Positions 1-7,871 of a stretch of 10,864 nucleotides of DNA are shown here, piece after piece. The stretch comes from Methylomonas sp. (GTDB taxonomy: Bacteria; Pseudomonadota; Gammaproteobacteria; Methylococcales; Methylomonadaceae). The stretch covers positions 1,153 through 12,016 of the forward strand of contig JALXCS010000327.1 of assembly GCA_026990815.1 (NCBI GenBank), written 5' to 3'. Numbering within the stretch: position 1 is the first letter of the stretch; each line of letters starts with the position of its first letter. The notes beneath the pieces were generated by a model that searched no databases, had not been told where the DNA came from, and saw only the letters and a program-made list of their open reading frames with translations. The position numbers were made by a program, and so were the translations under genes.

Positions 1-298
1 CCTTGAAGGTTTCCGCCAATTCAAGAATACTCGCGTTCACATTGACAGTCATGGTTTTTTTCGTCATAAAGTCCTCAACTTTTCCAGGCATAATCTGGTT
101 ATAGGTGCAATCCAAAACCACTTCTATTCCATCTTTTTCGGAAAACATACCTGCTAAAGTTCCATTTTCATTGACTACCGGTGCGCTGGTAATTTTATGA
201 TCTAGCATTAATTTTATGGCTTCAATAACATTGGTGTCTTTTTTTAATTTCACCAGGTTTTTAGCCATATACTCTTTAATAATAATTTTTGCCAACAT
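1..298 (-). CDS. CBS-domain protein, N-terminal part (cut by window edge)
   Basis: The reading frame opens with ATG at 298 (minus strand) and stays open for 99 codons to the window edge, so the C-terminus is missing. The start is supported by AAGAGGTGG about 6 bases upstream. The protein begins MLAKIIIKEYMAKNLVKLKK. Residues about 6-60 look like a CBS motif: KEYMAKNLVKL, then a helix, then KITSAPVVNENGTLAGMFSEKD. A second unit begins near residue 74 (VEDFMTKKTMTVNVNASILE). CBS pairs bind adenosine nucleotides and usually regulate a partner domain or act as stand-alone sensors. It lies 40 bases after nqrM in the same direction, so it is probably co-transcribed with apbE-nqrM. Whether an extra domain follows cannot be seen. 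Confidence 0.85.
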   Translation of the reverse strand, partial: MLAKIIIKEYMAKNLVKLKKDTNVIEAIKLMLDHKITSAPVVNENGTLAGMFSEKDGIEVVLDCTYNQIMPGKVEDFMTKKTMTVNVNASILELAETFK

Positions 299-338
299 AA
301 AAGCCACCTCTTATTTGTTTTGGTTATTTATAGATGTG

Positions 339-515
339 TTACATCATCTCAGCTTCCTGTCTTTTCTTTCTATCACATTTCTCTACACAAACGCAATTAC
401 CATTATTTGCCCCTCCGCAAGAGCCCTTAATCGCTTTGCGCCCAAAAATAACGCCGACAGCCATAATTCCAACCACGATTAACATTACGACAAATGTAAC
501 TAAAAATATGGTCAT
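339..515 (-). CDS. nqrM: Na+-NQR maturation protein NqrM (DUF539)
   Basis: A 58-codon gene. It has one N-terminal membrane helix (residues about 3-24, IFLVTFVVMLIVVGIMAVGV), then the family signature GRKAIKGSCGG and a short Cys-rich tail. Four cysteines are visible: C33, C41, C43 and C47. NqrM (DUF539) is known to be required for maturation of Na+-NQR, probably delivering iron to the NqrD/NqrE centre, and the SCGG cysteine is the conserved key residue. Its ATG at 515 overlaps the apbE stop by one base (TAATG), and AGAGGTGA lies 6 bases upstream, so translation is probably coupled to apbE. The segment between SCGG and the CxC pair is shorter than in the Vibrio form that I recall. The identification is firm from signature and context. 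Confidence 0.93.
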   Translation of the reverse strand: MTIFLVTFVVMLIVVGIMAVGVIFGRKAIKGSCGGANNGNCVCVEKCDRKKRQEAEMM

Positions 516-1564
516 TAATTCACCTCTAATAAATTTTCAAATGCTGATGTGATTTGTTCTTTAAAATCATCATCTGTTTTAATTAAAAAATAGGCAGCAA
601 TTTTCTGCTGTTCCGCAAACTCAAAACCTTTCTTCGGCCCTAAAACCATCATAGCTGTGGCAAATGCATCCGCCTTCATTGTAGTGTCAGCAAAAATAGT
701 GACTGAAGCGAGCTTATGAGTGATGGGTTTGCCAGTTCTCGGATCTATTGTGTGAGAAAAACGCACCCCATTGTCTTCAAAAAAATTGCGGTAATCTCCT
801 GATGTCGCCATCGAAATATTCGTAACAGGTAACACTTTTTGAATCAATCTATTATTCACTACTGGCTTTTCAATACCAATTCGCCAAGGGTTACCATTAA
901 TATTTTTACCTTTTAATCTTAACTCGCCACCAATCTCAACCAAAAAATTCGAAAAACCATGTTTTTCCAATAATTCGGCCACTTTGTCAACAGCATATCC
1001 TTTTGCTAAGGCCGATAAATCTAAATACAAATCTGGAATGGTTTTCTTTATTCTCTGCAACTCCTTATCAATTATGAGTTTCTTATAACCAATTTGGTTC
1101 AACACCCGCTCTACTTTATTTTTTTCCGGAGATTTGAAAATTCTGGGGTCAGGACCAAAACCCCAAAGATTTACTAAAGGCCCCACTGTCACATCGAAAG
1201 CTCCTTGAGTAAGCTCACTGACATTATTTGCCTCAACAAGCACTCTGATCAAATCTTCCGATTCATGTTGCCAATCAATGGAACGAGAATGATTAAACCG
1301 GGAAACTTCAGACTCCTTCAAGTATGTTGACATACATTGATTGATGTCATCAAGCAATTCATCAATCTGTTTTTTTAGCTTTTTTTTGGGGATATGATCA
1401 GTATAAGAACTTAGCTTAATTGAAAAACTAGTCCCCATTGTTTTTCCATAATAAACAAATGGGTAATTGCTCTTGGCTGACTGTTCACAAGCCGCTAATA
1501 AAAAAACGAGCGGCAGAAAAAATACTGCAGCTCGTTTTTTTAAAAACAAAAAATAATTTATCAA
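515..1564 (-). CDS. apbE: FAD:protein FMN transferase ApbE (lipoprotein)
   Basis: ApbE transfers FMN from FAD to a threonine hydroxyl in target proteins. The targets here are NqrB and NqrC, encoded in the same window. The protein has 349 residues, usual for the family. The N-terminus carries KKR, a hydrophobic stretch and the lipobox LAAC with C26, so it should be a periplasmic lipoprotein anchored to the membrane. Family motifs in order: MGTSFSIKL (43-51), GAFDVTVGPLVNLWGFGP (121-138), DLSALAKGYAVD (182-193), VEIGGE (209-214), SGDYRNFF (255-262), HTIDPRTG (271-278) and KADAFATAMMVLG (297-309, containing the metal-binding Asp/Thr). The start is TTG at 1564 with AAGG only a few bases upstream. 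No ATG is available in frame, and this start gives a complete signal peptide. It is separated from nqrF by 238 bases and followed directly by nqrM. Confidence 0.95.
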   Translation of the reverse strand: MINYFLFLKKRAAVFFLPLVFLLAACEQSAKSNYPFVYYGKTMGTSFSIKLSSYTDHIPKKKLKKQIDELLDDINQCMSTYLKESEVSRFNHSRSIDWQHESEDLIRVLVEANNVSELTQGAFDVTVGPLVNLWGFGPDPRIFKSPEKNKVERVLNQIGYKKLIIDKELQRIKKTIPDLYLDLSALAKGYAVDKVAELLEKHGFSNFLVEIGGELRLKGKNINGNPWRIGIEKPVVNNRLIQKVLPVTNISMATSGDYRNFFEDNGVRFSHTIDPRTGKPITHKLASVTIFADTTMKADAFATAMMVLGPKKGFEFAEQQKIAAYFLIKTDDDFKEQITSAFENLLEVN

Positions 1565-1802
1565 AACCTTACATTTCCGTAGCTGATTAGCACACCTCGT
1601 CCGTGATATATATTTTCAGCCCACCAACTTTCTTAAAATATACCTTTCGCGTTTGAGAATGCCACGTTAAGAGCACGTCTGTTTTTTTGAAAGACTAGGC
1701 GTAAAAAAACAGTAATAGCAAGTTATTGGGATGTTTTGCAACGATGTCATTCGTAAACAATAGTGTGCTATAAATGAGGTATTCTTGAAGGTGAAAGGTA
1801 TA
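1565..1802. other. nqrF-apbE intergenic gap with candidate -10 and inverted repeat
   Basis: This is the only sizeable gap inside the nqr-apbE-nqrM region. No reading frame is convincing. On the minus strand a -10-like TATATT (plus 1637-1642) lies about 75 bases before the apbE TTG, but its upstream hexamer (TGGCAT or GTGGCA) is a poor -35, so a separate apbE promoter is only possible. A perfect 10-base inverted repeat (see 1679-1712) is the main structure. There is no GC-rich hairpin plus T-run that would end the nqr transcript, so read-through into apbE is plausible. Confidence 0.4.
1679..1712. repeat. Perfect 10-bp inverted repeat between nqrF and apbE
   Basis: CTGTTTTTTT (1679-1688) and AAAAAAACAG (1703-1712) are perfect inverted copies around a 14-base loop. 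As RNA this is an A/U stem closed by only two strong pairs. It could be a weak terminator, a processing site or a protein-binding site. Low base complexity means chance is possible. Confidence 0.45.
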
Positions 1803-3023
1803 CTAGCCCCCAAAGTCATCAAGGAAGATATTTTCAGGTTCTACGCCATTATCTTCGAGCATTTTAATAACAGCTGAATTCATCATTGGCGGTCCACATA
1901 AGTAATACTCACAATCTTCTGGTGCCGGATGATCTCTTAAATAATTTTCATACAACACCTGATGGATGAATCCGGTATAACCTGTCCAGTTATCTTCAGG
2001 TAATGGGTCAGAAAGTGCAATATGCCATTCAAAGTTATCATTTTCTTTTGCCAGCATATCGAAGTCTTCAACATAAAACATTTCCCGCTTGCTTCTCGCA
2101 CCGTACCAAAAAGTCATTTTACGTTTTGATTTTAATCTACGAAGCTGATCAAATATATGCGATCGCATGGGAGCCATACCTGCCCCACCACCTACAAAAA
2201 CCATCTCATTATCTGTATCGCGTGCAAAAAACTCTCCATATGGACCTGAAACAATTGCCTTATCTCCAGGCTTCAAACTAAAGATATATGAAGACATTTT
2301 ACCAGGGGGCACGTCATCAGGTGCACCTGGCGGAGGTGTTGCAATTCTGACATTCAACATAATGTCCTTTTCTTCCGGATAGGAAGCCATGGAATAAGCA
2401 CGTAGCACTGGCTCATCAACTTTAGAAACATAGCGCCAGAGATTATATTTATCCCAGTCTTCACGATACTCTTCTTCAATATCGAAATCCTTATAACTTA
2501 CGACATGCGGTTCGCATTCTATTTGAATGTACCCCCCCGCACGATAGTTGATTTCCTCACCTTCTGGCAGTTCTAAAACCAACTCTTTAATAAAGGTCGC
2601 CACGTTATGATTTGATTTTACAGTACATTCCCATTTTTTGACGCCAAAGACCTCTTCTTCAACCTCGATTTTCATATCATGCTTGACAGTTACCTGACAC
2701 GAAAGTCTTTCACCTTCCGCTGCCTCGCGCTTGGTAATATGTGTCATTTCAGTAGGCAGAATTTCACCTCCTCCTTCTAACACCTTCACTTTGCATTGCG
2801 CACAAGTTCCGCCACCCCCACATGCTGATGGAACAAACAAACCATTATCAGCAAGCACAGTCAGGAGTTTCCCTCCTACTGGGGCATGAATTTTCTTTTC
2901 ATCGTTGACTACAATTTCCACGTCACCAGAGGGGACCAATTTACTTTTTGCTCCGACAATAATAAAAACCAGAGCAATCACGATTACCGTGAAAATGATA
3001 ATCCCTAACAAGATTTCCAGCAT
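1803..3023 (-). CDS. nqrF: Na+-NQR subunit F, NADH dehydrogenase module
   Basis: NqrF takes electrons from NADH through FAD to a 2Fe-2S cluster and passes them into the membrane part of the pump. It has 406 residues, the normal length. There is one N-terminal membrane helix (about 3-24). A ferredoxin-type domain follows with the cluster ligands C68, C74 and C77 (ACGGGGTCAQC) and C109 (LSCQ). The FAD-binding motif RAYSMASYP is at 208-216. The NAD-binding ferredoxin-reductase fold has GGGAGMAPM (278-286) and CGPPMMN (376-382), ending in DDFGG. AAAAGG lies about 8 bases before the ATG, and nqrE ends 18 bases upstream. It is the last structural gene of the operon. Confidence 0.98.
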   Translation of the reverse strand: MLEILLGIIIFTVIVIALVFIIVGAKSKLVPSGDVEIVVNDEKKIHAPVGGKLLTVLADNGLFVPSACGGGGTCAQCKVKVLEGGGEILPTEMTHITKREAAEGERLSCQVTVKHDMKIEVEEEVFGVKKWECTVKSNHNVATFIKELVLELPEGEEINYRAGGYIQIECEPHVVSYKDFDIEEEYREDWDKYNLWRYVSKVDEPVLRAYSMASYPEEKDIMLNVRIATPPPGAPDDVPPGKMSSYIFSLKPGDKAIVSGPYGEFFARDTDNEMVFVGGGAGMAPMRSHIFDQLRRLKSKRKMTFWYGARSKREMFYVEDFDMLAKENDNFEWHIALSDPLPEDNWTGYTGFIHQVLYENYLRDHPAPEDCEYYLCGPPMMNSAVIKMLEDNGVEPENIFLDDFGG

Positions 3024-3041
3024 TATGATACCTTTTTATAC

Positions 3042-3650
3042 TTAAAGTTGGATTCCAGAGAACGCCATGAAGCCGAGTGACATCAGGCCTGCTGATATAA
3101 AGGTTATTCCAAGTCCTTGGAGACCGCCAGGAATATCACTATATTTTAGTTTCTCCCTGACACCAGCCATTACCGTAATCGCCAATGCCCATCCAAAACC
3201 ACTGCCAATACCGTATACAACACTTTCATTAAAATTATAATCCCTCTCGATCATGAACAGACTACCGCCAAGAATTGCACAGTTTACAGTGATCAGAGGC
3301 AAAAACACGCCCAGCGCATGATATAGAGTGGGAAAAAACTTATCCAAAATCATTTCCAGTATTTGAACCAACGCAGCAATAACACCAATACAGCTCAACA
3401 GTGACAAAAAGCTCAAATCGACGCCGGTTATACCCAACCACGCAAGTGCATCTTCTTTTAATAGGGTGTGATAGATTATGTTATTTGCTGGAACAGTGAT
3501 CGTTTGCACGACCATAACCGCAACGCCCAATCCAATTGCTGTAGAAATTTTCTTTGAAACCGCCAGGAATGTACACATTCCCAGAAAAAAAGCTAGGGCA
3601 AGGTTTTCTACAAAAACCGCCTTTATAAATAAACTAACATAGGCTTCCAT
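3042..3650 (-). CDS. nqrE: Na+-NQR subunit E
   Basis: NqrE is an integral membrane subunit with six predicted helices. It forms an inverted-symmetry pair with NqrD that holds an iron centre between them on the electron path. The protein has 202 residues, close to the family norm. The two cysteines expected at the iron site are visible: C26 (FLGMCTF) and C124 (TVNCAILGG). The PTLYHALGVFLPLITVNC segment is typical of NqrE and RnfA, and the nqr operon context decides for NqrE. The ATG shares one base with the nqrD TGA stop (TGATG), which suggests translational coupling. Confidence 0.97.
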   Translation of the reverse strand: MEAYVSLFIKAVFVENLALAFFLGMCTFLAVSKKISTAIGLGVAVMVVQTITVPANNIIYHTLLKEDALAWLGITGVDLSFLSLLSCIGVIAALVQILEMILDKFFPTLYHALGVFLPLITVNCAILGGSLFMIERDYNFNESVVYGIGSGFGWALAITVMAGVREKLKYSDIPGGLQGLGITFISAGLMSLGFMAFSGIQL

Positions 3651-4330
3651 CAGTGTGCGCCCCCTTCGCCATGTGCAATTTCCAGAATTTTAAAATCGGG
3701 TTGCTCAACTTGCTCTGACTTCCATTGTCTAAACACCCAGATAATGATTCCGATAATAAAAAAAGCACTAGGCGGTAATAGCATCAAGCCGTTCGGTTCG
3801 TACCAGCCACCATCTTTGGCTAAAGGAAAAATATCAATCCCCAATAACTTACCTGAACCAAACAATTCTCTAAAAAAAGCAACAATAATAAGAATCAAAC
3901 TGTAACCCAAGCCATTTCCCACTCCATCGATAAAACTTTCTAACGGCGGGTTTTTCATTGCAAAAGCTTCTGCACGACCCATGACAATACAGTTAGTAAT
4001 AATCAAACCCACAAAAACAGACAATTGCTTACTGATCTCGTACGCAAATGCTTTTAAAATTTGATCAACAATAATAACCAACGAAGCAATAATCGTCATT
4101 TGAACAATAATCCGAATACTACTCGGAATATGATTTCTAATCATACTGATCGTGGCGCTAGAACAAGCTGTTACCGATGTCAAAGCGATAGCCATAATCA
4201 AGGATGTTGACATTTGCGAAGTTACCGCTAATGCAGAACAAATCCCCAAAACCTGAAGCGTAATGGGGTTGTTGTCAATTAGCGGACTAACTAGGACATT
4301 TTTGGTTTCTTCGTTTAATACAGCACTCAT
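3650..4330 (-). CDS. nqrD: Na+-NQR subunit D
   Basis: NqrD is the membrane partner of NqrE, with six predicted helices. The paired cysteines for the shared iron centre are C31 (LGICSALAVT) and C114 (ITNCIVMGRAEAF). The N-terminal segment SPLIDNNPITLQVLGICSAL is characteristic of NqrD and RnfE. At 226 residues it is somewhat longer than the Vibrio protein, mostly from a hydrophilic C-terminal tail (EQVEQPDFKILEIAHGEGG). The start is clear: AAGGGG lies about 7 bases before the ATG, and nqrC ends 11 bases upstream. The stop overlaps the nqrE start. Confidence 0.97.
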   Translation of the reverse strand: MSAVLNEETKNVLVSPLIDNNPITLQVLGICSALAVTSQMSTSLIMAIALTSVTACSSATISMIRNHIPSSIRIIVQMTIIASLVIIVDQILKAFAYEISKQLSVFVGLIITNCIVMGRAEAFAMKNPPLESFIDGVGNGLGYSLILIIVAFFRELFGSGKLLGIDIFPLAKDGGWYEPNGLMLLPPSAFFIIGIIIWVFRQWKSEQVEQPDFKILEIAHGEGGAH

Positions 4331-4341
4331 AATTTACCCCT

Positions 4342-5202
4342 TTAACTTTGTTTTCTTACTTTTTCCAGGTATTTCGCAAATCCATCGCGCCCCAACCAGA
4401 ATCTAATCATATTGCTAACTCCTACACTGGTTAACGTTGCACCAGCAAGCCCATCAACCTGATATTCAGCCCCTGGTTTATTAGGGTCAACTGTTCCTTT
4501 AACAAGCACTAAGGCAGGTTCACCAGATTCGTCATAAGCCTTTTTGCCACGCCACAATGCACGCCAATTCGGATTGACGACTTCCCCACCCAAGCCTGGA
4601 GTTTCAGCCTGATCATAAAAGTTAATACTTTGTACTGTCTTGCCATCTGCCTCTAGAGCTAAAAACCCATACATTGTCGACCACAATCCGTAACCGTGAA
4701 TAGGTAAAATGATAGATTTAATTTCATCTCCTTCTTTCACCAAATAGACCTTGGCAATTTTTGCTTTTCTCTTGATATGGGCAATATCACGATCCTTAGG
4801 AATCTCAACACTTAACTCCGGATCCTTTGCTGCCTTCCTTTGATCATAAGCATCAACATCCATGTTTTCAACATATTCACCGGTTTCTAGATCTACTAAT
4901 TTGGCATCAACTTGCGAATCAAAAGCTTGATCGACATCGGTATCTTCATCCAATAGTCCTGCAACATCCAGGATGTTACGTTTCATATCATAGGCTTTAT
5001 TGGCAATCTGTAGCGGCTTTAAGGCTACTGCTGAAAATGAAACCAAAATCGCGCACACAAAACAGATTGATAATGCAATTGCTATGGTTTTCTCAAGGCT
5101 GTCATTGTTTAAAGCAAGAACCTTATCACGATAAACCTTGAATTTTTCAACATAAGGATTCAATTTTTCTATAAATTCAGACTTTTTATTTTCGTTAGGC
5201 AT
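4342..5202 (-). CDS. nqrC: Na+-NQR subunit C (covalent FMN)
   Basis: NqrC carries a covalently bound FMN on its periplasmic domain. The open frame extends upstream to 5274, but I take the ATG at 5202 (MPNENKKSEF). AAGGA lies 9 bases upstream of it, and this start overlaps the nqrB stop by eight bases (ATGCCTAA). The protein is then 286 residues. There is one membrane helix at about 39-61 (TIAIALSICFVCAILVSFS) followed by the periplasmic flavin domain. The ApbE target motif near the C-terminus reads DGLAGATLTS, so the FMN threonine should be T256. The motif has Ala where Ser or Thr is usual. The conserved NNDSLEKT segment, which lies near the very N-terminus of the Vibrio protein, is here preceded by about 31 extra charged residues. 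Confidence 0.96.
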   Translation of the reverse strand: MPNENKKSEFIEKLNPYVEKFKVYRDKVLALNNDSLEKTIAIALSICFVCAILVSFSAVALKPLQIANKAYDMKRNILDVAGLLDEDTDVDQAFDSQVDAKLVDLETGEYVENMDVDAYDQRKAAKDPELSVEIPKDRDIAHIKRKAKIAKVYLVKEGDEIKSIILPIHGYGLWSTMYGFLALEADGKTVQSINFYDQAETPGLGGEVVNPNWRALWRGKKAYDESGEPALVLVKGTVDPNKPGAEYQVDGLAGATLTSVGVSNMIRFWLGRDGFAKYLEKVRKQS

Positions 5203-6397
5203 GACGTTTAATCCTTCTTCTAATATTTGCCTGAACGACAAAATAATCAATGATAGGTGCAAACATGTTGGCAAACAGAATTGATAACATCATACCTTCA
5301 GGAAAAGCTGGATTGACAACACGTATCAAAATCACCATCATGCCAATCAATGCACCAAATACCCATCTGCCAGTATTTGTCATGGCTGCACTGACTGGGT
5401 CAGTTGCCATATAAACCATACCGAAAGCAAACCCACCTAAAGTCAAGTGCCAGTACCACGGTAAAGCAAACATTGGGTTGGTGTCGCTACCTATGACATT
5501 GAATATGATAGATGTAACAATCATACCAATTAATACACCGCCCATAATGCGGTAGGAAGCGATTCGGGTATACAACAAAAATGCCGCGCCAATTAATATT
5601 GCCAGTGTTGACGTTTCACCAATTGAACCTGGCATAAAACCGAAAAAGGTTTGAAACCAGCCGTATCCTTTATCATAAACTGCATCCAAACCACCAGCAG
5701 CCGCCAATCCTAATGGTGTCGCAGCCGTATAACCATCAACGCCTACCCAGACTGCATCACCTGACATGGACGCCGGATATGCAAAAAATAAAAATGCGCG
5801 TCCAGTTAAAGCCGGATTCAGGAAATTTTTACCTGTTCCTCCAAACACTTCCTTGCCGATCACAATACCGAACGAAATTCCCAGAGCGACCTGCCATAAA
5901 GGAATATCAGGTGGTAAAATTAATGAATATAACATCGAAGACACCAAAAAGCCTTCATTAACCTCATGACCTCGAACAGTGGCAAATAAAACTTCCCACA
6001 CCCCACCAACGGCAAGCGTGACGATATAGATAGGAAGAAAAAACAAAGCACCATGAACAAAATTTGAGACCGGGTTCATTGAGTTATAACCAAAAAAATC
6101 CATGATCATACCGCGCCAGCTTGTTGCTGATTCCAAACCCATCACCTCCATCGCATGATTTGCTTGATACCCGGTGTTAAACATCGCCATCAAAATACAA
6201 AAAAAGGTGGCAATAACAACAAACGTCATAGTTCGCTTCAAGTCATTACCATCACGAACATGAGTTGCACCGCGAGTTACTTCCGCCGGGGTGTAGATAA
6301 AAGTATCCACCATCTCGTAAAGACCATAGTATCTTTCGAGCTTCCCGCCTTTGGTAAAATACGGCTCTATCTTGTCTAAGAAATCTCTGGCCGACAT
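5195..6397 (-). CDS. nqrB: Na+-NQR subunit B (covalent FMN, membrane core)
   Basis: NqrB is the main membrane subunit of the pump. It binds covalent FMN and riboflavin and forms much of the ion and quinone path. It has 400 residues and about ten hydrophobic helices. The N-terminus (FLDKIEPYFTKGGKLERYYG, then the FIYTP segment) matches the family. GKEVFGGTGKNFLNPALTGR (181-200) is the typical conserved loop. The FMN attachment motif is DGYTAATPL (221-229), giving T227 as the flavin threonine; the residue before AT is Ala rather than Gly or Ser. The ATG shares one base with the nqrA stop (TAATG), with AAGGAAGGA directly upstream. The stop lies inside the nqrC start region. Confidence 0.98.
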   Translation of the reverse strand: MSARDFLDKIEPYFTKGGKLERYYGLYEMVDTFIYTPAEVTRGATHVRDGNDLKRTMTFVVIATFFCILMAMFNTGYQANHAMEVMGLESATSWRGMIMDFFGYNSMNPVSNFVHGALFFLPIYIVTLAVGGVWEVLFATVRGHEVNEGFLVSSMLYSLILPPDIPLWQVALGISFGIVIGKEVFGGTGKNFLNPALTGRAFLFFAYPASMSGDAVWVGVDGYTAATPLGLAAAGGLDAVYDKGYGWFQTFFGFMPGSIGETSTLAILIGAAFLLYTRIASYRIMGGVLIGMIVTSIIFNVIGSDTNPMFALPWYWHLTLGGFAFGMVYMATDPVSAAMTNTGRWVFGALIGMMVILIRVVNPAFPEGMMLSILFANMFAPIIDYFVVQANIRRRIKRHA

Positions 6398-7746
6398 TAT
6401 CCTTCCTTCTCAATTTTAGTTAAATTTGCACGTAACACCGGTGCAAAATCATGTTTGCCCGGATCAACAAAAGTAAACAAGGCAACATCTTCCTCGTTCA
6501 ATTCCAGGCAGCCTAACTGCTGCGCTTGTTCAGTATCACCAACAACCAATGCTTTAAGCAGTGGGGTAGACAAAATATCCAATGGCATCACCTGTTCATA
6601 AACACCAATCGGAACAATAGCTCGATTACTACCATTTTTGTTGGTTGTTAAAGGAAACTTGCGATTAGGGTCTTTGTCAAAGTTTGAGGTGTATACATTC
6701 AACGCAGAATATTTATTTTTCCCCAAAACAATCCAGCCAAAGAATTCACGTTCTCTGCCCTCTTTTAGCGCTGAAACCTGATTACTGTAACAACCCAAAA
6801 AAGCTGACCATTCAGTTGCTTTATGTCCATGTAACACAGAACCAGAAATAACCCTGTTTTCGCATTCATCCAATTCACCGGCAACCAGGTCTTCAAGATT
6901 TGCACCGACCCGTGTTTTTACCAAACGTGGTTTTTTTACAGTCGGCCCGGCCAATGAAACAATTCTTTCTACATTTAGCTTACCTGTTGTGAACAACGCA
7001 CCAATAGCGATAACTGCCTGGTAATCCAAATGCCACACAAATTTATTAGCATTGACCGGATCCAACTTATGAATATGTGTACTTGGAAGACCAGCCGGAT
7101 GAGGGCCGGAAAATTCTGCTACGACTGCACCACTATTTCCTGCAGAAATATTTGCACCTGTCGCTTTACAAAGAAACACTTTTCCGTCAGTCAATTTCGA
7201 AATAACTGTTATCCCATTATGAAAATCTTTTTCCCGCTGTTTGATGATTATTTCAGGATCTGCTGCAAGAGGACTGGTATCAATTGCAGTAATAAAAATT
7301 GAATTTGGCTTACTGTCAATCGCGGGAATTTTACCATACGGGCGAGTTCGCAATGTTGTCCATAGCCCTGAGACCACAAGATTTTCCTTAACCTTATCGT
7401 CGCTCAGGTCAGATAACTTTGCCTCTGTATATTTCTTAAAAGTCTCCTCCTCTGAACCATTAAGATCTATTACAACGGATTGCAATACACGTTTGGGTCC
7501 CCTATTAATCGCTTTAACTGTACCAGCGCCAGGAGCAGTAAAAAGTACCCCCGGGTTTTTTTTATCTTCGAAAAGAGCTTGTCCCAACTTAACCTTGTCG
7601 CCTTCTTTGACCTTCATGGTTGGTTTCATACCAACATAATCCATTCCGAGAATTGCGACTGATTTAACAATATTGCCGCTGTCTATTTTCTGTTCGGGGT
7701 CTCCTGCAATAGGGATATCCAAACCTTCTTTTATATTAAATTGCAT
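6397..7746 (-). CDS. nqrA: Na+-NQR subunit A
   Basis: NqrA is the cytoplasmic subunit of the sodium pump, which contributes to ubiquinone interaction and stability. It is 449 residues, the usual length, and has no membrane helix. The start MQFNIKEGLDIPIAGDP matches the family N-terminus (K-G-L-D-x-P-I-A-G), so the ATG at 7746 is right even though the ribosome site is weak: GGAGA is about 15 bases away and AGG about 10. Other typical stretches are KVKEGDKVKLGQALFEDK and GAGTVKAINRGPKRVLQS (biotinyl-like barrel), HPAGLPSTHIHKLDPV and LFTFVDPGKHDFAPVLR. It is the first gene of the operon. Confidence 0.98.
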   Translation of the reverse strand: MQFNIKEGLDIPIAGDPEQKIDSGNIVKSVAILGMDYVGMKPTMKVKEGDKVKLGQALFEDKKNPGVLFTAPGAGTVKAINRGPKRVLQSVVIDLNGSEEETFKKYTEAKLSDLSDDKVKENLVVSGLWTTLRTRPYGKIPAIDSKPNSIFITAIDTSPLAADPEIIIKQREKDFHNGITVISKLTDGKVFLCKATGANISAGNSGAVVAEFSGPHPAGLPSTHIHKLDPVNANKFVWHLDYQAVIAIGALFTTGKLNVERIVSLAGPTVKKPRLVKTRVGANLEDLVAGELDECENRVISGSVLHGHKATEWSAFLGCYSNQVSALKEGREREFFGWIVLGKNKYSALNVYTSNFDKDPNRKFPLTTNKNGSNRAIVPIGVYEQVMPLDILSTPLLKALVVGDTEQAQQLGCLELNEEDVALFTFVDPGKHDFAPVLRANLTKIEKEG

Positions 7747-7797
7747 AATATATCAGCCTGTTCTCCAGACAAGTTTTTAGCAAAAACAACCCCTTGC

Positions 7798-7811
7798 TTT
7801 TGAATTCAAAA
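7798..7811. repeat. 14-bp palindrome in the nqrA leader
   Basis: TTTTGAATTCAAAA is a perfect palindrome about 50 bases before the nqrA ATG and downstream of the candidate promoter. It could be an operator, or a chance AT-rich palindrome around an EcoRI-type core. I cannot assign a regulator. Confidence 0.3.
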
Positions 7812-7842
7812 ACAGGAGATTCACCAAGAATTAAAAAGCGAT

Positions 7843-7871
7843 ATTAGACCACATTAAGCTTGCTTTCTCAA
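7843..7871 (-). promoter_or_regulatory. Candidate sigma70 promoter for the nqr operon
   Basis: On the minus strand TTGAGA (7871-7866) and TCTAAT (7848-7843) are separated by 17 bases, predicting a start near 7836 and a leader of about 90 bases before nqrA. The -10 lacks the conserved A at position 2, so this is a moderate match. An overlapping TAATAT is an alternative with a longer spacer. Confidence 0.4.

Noticed and set aside
22..34. Similar TCAAGAATAC strings near 22, 1784 (as complement-related TATTCTTGAAG) and 10768
   Set aside because: The shared core is only about nine bases, with no regular spacing or flanking structure, so I treat it as chance.
216..552. Two plus-strand frames across nqrM and the CBS gene start
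   Set aside because: They are antisense to nqrM and the CBS gene, both of which have recognisable motifs and ribosome sites.
5203..5274. Upstream in-frame ATG adding 24 residues to NqrC
   Set aside because: That segment is the nqrB coding end in another frame and has no ribosome site. The ATG at 5202 has AAGGA at good spacing and the usual stop/start overlap.
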